A stretch of DNA of 64,000 bases from Ophioderma brevispina. Its lineage: Eukaryota; Echinodermata; Ophiuroidea; Amphilepidida; Ophiodermatidae. Positions 56,628 to 64,000 of this stretch are shown here, piece after piece; within the stretch, counting starts at the first letter, position 1, and each line of letters starts with the position of its first letter. Position numbers and translations under genes: made by a program. The stretch covers positions 1-64,000 of the forward strand of contig JAMKCH010002850.1 in NCBI GenBank assembly GCA_023653785.1, given 5' to 3'. The notes under the pieces are model-generated. The model was not told where the DNA came from, made no database searches, and saw only the letters and a program-made list of their open reading frames with translations.

Positions 56628-56785
56628 AGGGGGGGGGGTCGGGTTAGTGCAGATGGTCTTCCGGCACCTCACACCAATGTACAAACCTCGGCCAAGCCTG
56701 CATTTTCGTGTGCGTTTGGTTTCTAGCCCATTCTCTGCCTTGCAGGTTTTTTTTTTACGGGTACCCCGATTTCTTCTCACTTTTG
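56628..56785 (+). mobile_element. Degenerate tRNA-derived SINE
   Basis: It begins after a G-run with GGGTTAGTGCAGATGGT (A-box-like). It shares a body (GTGCGTTTGGTTTCTAGCCC, TTGCAGGTTTT) with the SINE at 28952-29248. The B box is not recognisable and the 3' tail is missing. Confidence 0.5.
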
Positions 56786-56938
56786 GGTAAACGTTTCATA
56801 TAGAAGTCCCAAGCATACAAATGAGGTATAAAAATTGATTCCGTCATGCGCTGTAAATTGTCGTGCAGTAGCTCTTGACGGAATAAATGGCAATACCTCA
56901 TTTGCATACTTGGGAATTCTATATGAAATGTCTACCCA
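56784..56938. repeat. Short hairpin MITE
   Basis: The arms 56784-56830 and 56893-56938 are inverted repeats (TGGGTAAACGTTTCATATAGAA, CATACAAATGAGGTAT and their complements) with a spacer of about 62 bp. It abuts the degenerate SINE. Confidence 0.7.
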
Positions 56939-59170
56939 CTTCTGAAACTATTTTTTTCTTCCTAGATGATGTAATATTTTATAATGATGTAGTGTGATAT
57001 GAAATAAAAGTATGACACCATATGACACAATAGTGGTGGTATGTCATTAAATACCAATACCTCCGTGCCTTTATCCCACTTTACAAAACATGGTTTTGTT
57101 GGGTAGATGTGAAATGTATCCATTTGACAGAAAGTAAACAGGTACAGTCTCCTAATTAAAGTTAAAATTGAGGAAATGTCTGGCCTCAACAATTTCAGTA
57201 CTTAAGGTGGAACAATTGTAATGGTAGACGATTAAACTTAAATTACTCCAAGTTATGATTTTGAGCAAATCATAGCTTTGAGTAAAGGTTTATTCAGCTA
57301 CCAATATGTCTTCACCAATGCAAGTCTACATCAACATGGAACAGATCATTTTAATCTCATTTCTAAATGTTGGCACAGTAAGTGACTGGAATAGCATTTA
57401 AAAGATTTTCTCAGCTGTTGTCTTCAAATTTGCAATTATTTTTGCAATGATTTAGAATGGAGTTACAAATGGTATTCAACAAAAACATTGTAATCATGTG
57501 GCACAGCACTTACAATGAGTGTCAACTATACTCTCTGTCATAATTCCTTTTCTCTGTGTCAAGACTATGCCAGCATTCCCGCCAGACAGAACCATGATAA
57601 CGTGTAAAGGAAATACATAGTCTGCACGTACACGCAGCAACTCTCGTGCACATATGTGGATGCCTATTTCAGAAAGGAATTGTGACGACGACTACAGTAA
57701 TCGTAATTGTTAACCCCGGGCACCACCTATAGTATGTGACGTGGTATGTCAAAACCATGCAGGCTGCTGCTGCTTAGCATTTCCACAAGTCGTGGCTTGT
57801 GGTGGTATAAGGATTTATTCAACTGAGTAAGCTGATCCGGGACAGCATGTATCAGGCTGAATTCGGCAGGAGATGGAATTTGAGTTCATTGTAGAATATC
57901 AAACAGACTTTTTACTTCGCATTGCTCTTTATTTCATCTCAATTGATTGTTGCAAACTGAAGTTATGGAATTTTGAAATTTCACTTTTCAAATGTTCAAA
58001 ATGAGAAAAAGCCCATAAACAAAGAAAATATAAAAGAAATGTCTGTAAAATAGTAAAATAATTCTTTACCAATGCAATTTTACTTTCAACTTTTCACAGC
58101 ATGTTTTTAGCATAACTAGCTAGACTCACAAATTTGTAAAAAAACCCTCAATTTTGACAAAAATTACCCTTCACCTTTTGGCCTCTTTCCATTTAGAATC
58201 TTGGTCAATTTTGCCTGCTTTTGATTAGCCTTGATCAAGGCTGTCTGCTAAAAACCGCCAAAGTTGTTATTTTTCACACTGTACTGCATAATTAACATTT
58301 ATTCTCACTTATTTTGAACATTAAGTTTTCAGGTTTGAAATCAGTGCTTTAGCATATTTTTAGGGCTACCCTGTCTAGAGAAAGATTAAATAAACGCCAC
58401 ACGGTCACCGCCCGTGTGGATTCATAGCACCTGTAGTTTGGTGGGTTGTGACCGATGGTTCTTTGCAGCCAGTTTTGGGATGACCCTTTAATTGGTAAAT
58501 AAACTAAGGGAATGACTAATTGGTAAATGATGCAATGGCCCTTTAAAAGATAGAAGAACAGTCCTTTAATTTTGTAATGATGGAATGCTCCGGTACTTGG
58601 TAAATAGCCATTTAAATGAAAAATTAATGAATATCCCTTTAATCATGTTAATTGCACAATAGCCTATATTAGTAATCATACTATCGCGCATCTGGCCCTT
58701 TCACTTGCATTTCCAGCCAATCCCATCGTCACACATTTGTCATACCGCTTTCTTATACCTCTTTCTTTCATACCCCTTCCTTTATCACTCTCTCGGTTCA
58801 CATTGTCTTTGTGGTCACATTTCAGATGTTGACGTTGATTATGCTTTCTCAGTGAAAATTTAGTATCTTGTCCATCACGAACATGACCTAAGCATGTAAG
58901 TAGAAAGTTTCTGTGATTGCATTTCAACATCGGGCTAACACACGGCTCCCCCATTGATTTACGTTACACCCTCTTATGCAAACCAATGGCATTGCATGAG
59001 GTATTGGGGCTATCAGGGGGAGTAACGGTGGTTATCTGAATCTACTTTTCTCATACTTTTCTCTTAATTGATCACTCAATTGTGGTTATGGAACCCTTTT
59101 TTAATGAATCACTATTGGGTTTCAACTGAAATCTTGGCTCATCGAGCGTAACAAGTTGGTAATTACTTTA
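56939..59170. other. Intergenic DNA, no gene recognised
   Basis: AT-rich. Variants of TTAATTGGTAAATAA recur loosely between about 58490 and 58640. A minus-strand 92-codon frame (58676-58954) has no recognisable domain. Confidence 0.35.
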
Positions 59171-59174
59171 AACT

Positions 59175-60480
59175 CGCCCAAATTTGTTCCCTGGTCCTGA
59201 GAAGACTTATTTGTAGGGATTCGTTGCCACGAATATCTGCATAGGACATCACATGTCCAGAACTGTCATGAAGGGTGCCAAAGCACACCAGCTGAAATCT
59301 CAGTGTCTCCGTCTGGCGATATGACAATGGCTAAAGAATTGTCATAAATCACTTTAATGGCTATGATGGTGTCAAGAATACCATACGCACGGTGGATTTT
59401 GAACATGCGATCTCAATGTAACCAGTCAAAAGCCTTGTAGAAGTCGATAAACAAGAGAGCCAGTGGGAGATTTCTTTCATTTGTTAATTATTATTCTCAA
59501 TGTGAGAATCTGAGAGATGGTGGATCATTGTTCTCTGAACCCATTTTGGTTCATCGAAGAGGGTTAACATATGGGTGTATTATGTTTAATAACATACGAT
59601 TGTAGACCTTTGCCCCAATACAGGCGAGGCTAATCCCTCTGGCTGGTTGAGAGAGGTCTTCTTAGTGTAATTCTGTCCCACCAGAAAAGACATTTTCTTT
59701 TGTATTGGCATGAATTTTGTTTGCATTTATTTTGAAATTTGCATTTGAATCTTTTGTCCCCTGGTCCCGAGAAGACCTATTTGTTGGGATCCGTTGCCAC
59801 AAATATCTGCATAGGACATCACATAGTCCAGAACTGTGATGAAGGGTGCCAAAGTGTAGCTTGGAGCACACCCGCTGCAAATCTCAGTGTCTCACGTCTG
59901 GGCGATATGACAATGGCTTTAAAGAACATTGTCATATAAATCACTTTAATGGCTATGATGGTGTCAAGAATACCATACGCACGGTGGATTTTGAACATGC
60001 GGGATCTCAATGTTGTAACCAGTCAAAAAAGCTTGTAGAAGTCGATAAACAAGAGAGCCAGTGGGAGATTTCTTTTTTCATTTGTAATTATATTCTCAAT
60101 GTGAGAATTCTGGAGATGGTGGATAATTGTTCTCTGAACCCATTTGGGTTCCATCGAAGAGGTTAACATATGTGTGGATTAGGTTTAATAACTACGTTGT
60201 AGGACCTTTGCCCCAATACAGGCGAGGCTAATCCCTCTGGCTGGTTTGAGGAGGGCTTTAGTGTATTTCTGCCCACCAGAAAAGACATTTTCTTTTGGAT
60301 GGCATGAATTTGTTGCATTTATTTTGAAATTTGCATTTTGAAATCTTGTCCCCGGTCCCGAGAAGAGAGAAACCTATTGTTGGGATTCCGTTGCCACAAA
60401 AATCTGCATAGGACATAACATAGTCCAGAAATGTGATGAAGGGTTTGCCAAAGTGTCACCCTGGAGCACACCAGCTGAAA
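59175..60480 (-). mobile_element. Tandem copies of a LINE RT fragment
   Basis: On the minus strand each unit encodes L-F-I-D-F-Y-K-A-F-D (RT palm motif), then R-M-F-K-I-H-R-A-Y-G-I-L-D-T-I-I-A and I-S-P..E..S-A-G-V-L, followed by A-D-I-R-G-N-E (from a degraded YADD region). Unit 1 spans about 59175-59720, unit 2 about 59725-60330, and a partial unit 3 about 60335-60480. The units are in the same orientation and differ mostly by one- to three-base indels. None is intact. Confidence 0.7.
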
Positions 60481-62424
60481 TCTGTCGCTAAGTGTTATTA
60501 AACAGAATACGCACTTCTGTATTGGGGCAAAGGTCTACATTCGTATGTTATTAAACAGGAATACGCCCATATGTTGACCCTGTTATGTTGCTAGTTACAT
60601 TTATGAAGAAAGGAAAAGCGAAAACTCAATTTGGACCCAAAACTTAATTGGAATTAGCAGGATCTTAAATTTTTAAACTGGTCTAAATTTTAGTGCTAAT
60701 ACCTTAGTGTGCAGGTATGCCCAGGGTTATAAAGATCGAGAACTACTCCAAACTGGCCAGCATAATTTAGCTTGTTTTCACATAGCTCAGGCACAGCCCG
60801 ACCAACTCAACATGGAATATCTTGTCGATGCAACCTTGGACTAGCACTAATCCAGTGACAAAAAATAGAGACAGCAGTCCCATATAGGTTGTCCGAATGA
60901 CCTTTTACTGTATGTGTTACCCCACATAAGACCCCTTGTTTCAATGTATAAGCATACCAAGTATGAACTTGATCCATCAATTCACTATAAAGTGACAGTA
61001 AGTTGAAAAAGTGTCAACTAAAAGGTGTATTCTAAATGTTTGACACATGGACACACAGACACACACACAGACAGACGCATGAATCATGCCGACATAAGTT
61101 TTTTCCGATTGTATCAGACGACCTAAAAAGGAGTCCTGTTTAATCAATATATTGTTACTAGAGACACATAAACAATGTGCAATCAGTGAATTATGCTGCT
61201 CTTATTTTGTGTCTGAAGCAAGTGGCACATATGAATGGCTTCGGTAGTGTCTATTTGTGTGTCTACTGAAATCATAAAAATTATTTTCCATCCCATGTCA
61301 TGCAATACAGACAAGACTTCTGTATATGAGGATTTTCCGCTATGCCTGAAACAACATAGGCCTTGCATGGGTGCCAAGCATGTATTTTGCTCCCAAACGT
61401 TTCCAATGATAAGTAGCTGTCGATCAAGCTTCACTCCCAGATAATTTGGTGTAGGATTGTAGGGCAGAGGTGCTCCATTGAAGTTCACCTGAAGAACCAA
61501 TAGATCCACTGACCAGAACTGACTAATAGTATGTTAGATGGGAATTTCTGACAAATGGCAGCTATTGCACTTACACATTTTTGCCTCACTTACAATGTTT
61601 CTTGGCTATTATAGGAAGGTCATCACCATCATTGTTCCTCAAGGCTCTACAGATTGCATAATTGCATGTTTGATGGGAATTTCTGACAATGGCAGCTATT
61701 GCACTTACAACCTTGCACGCACACAACGATTTAGCTTCACACACCTGAGCAATGAGAATGAAATTTTGCTATTGATCGCTGTTTGTAGACTTTTATAAAT
61801 TAGCCACCAAATTCATTTTAATATGCAAACTCTAATCTGACAGGTAGTTGTGCCGTTTCAAATGTACACATGGGGACTACTACATGTATGACTTGTTTAA
61901 GAGTCTGTTTCACCATGATCAATTTGTTTCAACTAGAAAATTTCTAATAAAATTGGGTATAATCTTGAAACAAAAGGTCCGGTCCATGTACCTCATGTAC
62001 CTCCCGCATTTTAAAATTCAGTGTCAATTCACTGTCATAAATCGTCTAAAAAGTATTTCAATGAAAAAAGCCATTTAATCCTTTGGAAGCTTTTATACGT
62101 AACTAAGGTGTTATTGCACATGCACACCTAGTAGTCACAAAATGGCTGCAAATTGTTTTATACGTGAAATTCAATCTTCTGCTCAAGTCTATTGAGAACC
62201 CCCTCTGGATAAAGTGTGTTAACTTTTGCTATTCAATAGTACATATGAGAGATTACACAGCAAAAGACGAGTGTGGCGATTCGGCTGAGTCAAAAGGCAA
62301 ACTGCCTGCATCTGTTACATAACAAAACTCCAAGATTTGCTTGTGAAAGCCAATACATTCAGACAAAAATAGGGACGTCGGTCCCGAAATAGGTCGTCCG
62401 AATATGTAATGGTTCTCGAACCAT
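60481..62424. other. Intergenic DNA with a small direct repeat
   Basis: No gene. GATGGGAATTTCTGACAAATGGCAGC near 61537 recurs about 135 bp later near 61673 (GATGGGAATTTCTGACAATGGCAGC). ACACACAGACACAC-type low-complexity DNA lies at 61050-61075. Confidence 0.4.
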
Positions 62425-62695
62425 AGTCGACCACACCCCCTATCACTGGACCACACACCACACTCCCACAAGTGCAATGCCCTATGCAATACCCCGCCAC
62501 CTCCCCATACCCGGACCACACCCCCCGACCACAACACACGGACCACATCCCACGACCACAACCACCATACCCGGGCAACACCCATACTTCCCAAGACCAC
62601 ACCCCATATCCAAGACCACACCCTCACAAGTTTCAGCCCTAGACCCCAACCCCTACCCTGGACCACAACCCCATACCCTGGACCACACCCCACAT
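62425..62695 (+). repeat. CCACACCC-rich degenerate tandem repeat
   Basis: Repeats of GACCACACCCC..ATACCC-like units with variable spacing give a strongly strand-asymmetric C/A-rich tract. The minus-strand Gly/Val/Trp-rich and + strand Pro/His-rich frames are products of this repeat, not genes. Confidence 0.75.
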
Positions 62696-63140
62696 CGAAT
62701 CAAGTTCAAGCCAACCAAGTTCATCAGCCCTGTGTGATGTACAGATCTCCAGATATGTTGTTCACAAGTGTCAATGAAAATCATGAAAATTAATAGGTCA
62801 AGATAGGCTAATTAATGATGCAAATTAGGTACTATAGAATGCATATATACTGTTTGAAATCAAATCAGTTTGATGAGATTCTGTAGCCCCGCACCCTTCC
62901 ACCAATTTTCAGCCCTATGTGACATACAGATTTTTCCAGATACTTTGTTCCAAGAAAATGTCATGAAATACAAAAAATAGGGTCACATATTCTAATTAAG
63001 TATGCAAATTAGGTACTTAGAATGCATATATACTGATGTAACTCTAATCAGTTCGAGAACTGTAGCCCAACCCCCTTCCACCAAGTTTCACCCTGTGTGA
63101 TGGTAGCAGATCTCCCGATTTTTGTTTCACAAGAAATGCA
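62696..63140 (+). repeat. ~190-bp tandem repeat, about 2.4 copies
   Basis: Each unit contains TCAGCCCTGTGTGATGTACAGAT, AGATA(C/T)..TTGTTC, ATGCAAATTAGGTACT, AGAATGCATATATACTG and TCTGTAGCCC..CCTTCCACCAA. Copies start near 62720, 62905 and 63080 (partial). The class is unknown. Confidence 0.65.
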
Positions 63141-64000
63141 CACGCAGACGACACACGGATAATGCTGCCATAAGGTCTTTCCTATCGGACTACCTTAAAA
63201 GCTTGTGACATTCATCATTAAATTTCATTTACTCTAATTACAGTATAACAGTGGTACAGTCATATATTAATTTATTTTCCTTTAAAAATACATTGGAATG
63301 CTTACAGAAGCTACATACCTTTTTCTATTAAATCACACACCATATAAATGAATCAATTATAAGAACAAGCATTAATGCATAAGCAAAAATAAATGTGAAA
63401 TAGATTTACGTGATTGTGTTATAAACATTTTATAATGACAAGCTGCATGCTGCATAATTAATTTTTAATGATAATAACTTAGGTATTTGTTTTTCTTTTT
63501 TAAGTAGTAATATCTATACTTGCTGCTCCCAGTCCTCTTGCACCTTTTGAGACGTAATACCATGAATGATTCCCTGATCATGCAAAGCTCTATACGTAAA
63601 TTACCTGAAGGTCCCTGCAGCATGACTGGACCTTAAGACTACAAGTCAGCTCCACATTTAACAAACCAAGAATGTCCAAAGACTGCAAAATCCTCTGATC
63701 TATTCACCAAAGGCCTGTTGCAATCTGAATGATATGCCCATAATCTAATATAAAAGTGGGTCAGTGGACTTGGGCACGTCTTTCTATTGTTGCACTTATG
63801 TCACAGATTAAGAGAACATGTAAAAATTGCGACCTTCTCTGATCCTTCTTCTGGCCAAAGTCAGAATTTGCAATGAGGTACAGACAAATTGGGAGTTAAA
63901 ATAACAAAAGTAAACATGACAGCTACAACAATAAAAACATCACTTAATAAGCCTTATAAAAGCTTACGAGGGCCAAGTGTGGGCCTGGGATATTTCGACC
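63141..64000. other. AT-rich DNA, nothing recognised
   Basis: No gene, RNA or repeat ends were identified to the end of the window. Confidence 0.4.

Noticed and set aside
58399..58421. CCACACGG..CCGTGTGG hairpin considered as a terminator
   Set aside because: Bacterial-type terminators do not apply here, there is no adjacent gene, and short palindromes are expected by chance in 64 kb.
62253..62737. Gly/Trp/Val-rich (minus) and Pro/His-rich (plus) open frames
   Set aside because: Both are translations of the CCACACCC-rich repeat.
1..64000. A new defence, biosynthetic or other multi-gene system
   Set aside because: The only host gene recognised is DMAP1. Everything else coding-like is retrotransposon remains or repeat-derived frames.

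Overview
This is AT-rich, intron- and transposon-dominated animal DNA. It holds one recognisable host gene, on the + strand: an orthologue of DMAP1 (DNA methyltransferase 1-associated protein 1, a subunit of the NuA4/TIP60 and SRCAP chromatin complexes). Ten coding exons can be traced from about 2.4 kb to 47.3 kb. The 5' exons (N-terminal ~100 residues) are not in the window, so they probably lie upstream. The protein resembles vertebrate DMAP1. That and the mix of DIRS-like retrotransposons, several LINE families, tRNA-derived SINEs and many short inverted-repeat elements suggest a marine invertebrate, possibly a deuterostome; species and phylum cannot be fixed from this sequence alone.

Layout. 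1-2.4 kb: AT-rich intron with a MITE-like element. 2.4-12.9 kb: three DMAP1 exons (two of them frameshifted) separated by a GC-rich block (4.15-9.06 kb) with a decayed DIRS-type retrotransposon and by a decayed LINE. 12.9-29.4 kb: well-preserved DMAP1 exons interrupted by terminal-inverted-repeat (TIR) elements, a second LINE copy, nested LINE fragments and a tRNA-derived SINE lying 37 bp from a splice acceptor. 29.4-43.1 kb: a TIR element with an internal 43-bp minisatellite, a third (inverted) LINE copy, a variable linker exon, GC-rich repeats, a ~2 kb tandem duplication rich in short palindromes, a foldback element and a short exon. 43.1-47.3 kb: a TTAA-flanked MITE, a decayed LINE in the last intron, then the terminal exon and stop codon. 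47.3-64 kb: no host gene recognised. It holds a large palindrome with nested insertions, tRNA-Thr-like foldbacks, several MITEs, a degenerate SINE, tandem copies of a LINE reverse-transcriptase fragment, a CCACACCC-rich tract and a ~190-bp tandem repeat.

Sequence quality. Several repeat pairs differ mostly by one- or two-base indels, and two DMAP1 exons carry the same kind of frameshift while the others are intact. I think local long-read consensus errors are likelier than gene decay. I found no evidence of a new multi-gene system; the interest lies in the architecture of the repeats and in how DMAP1 is spliced through them.
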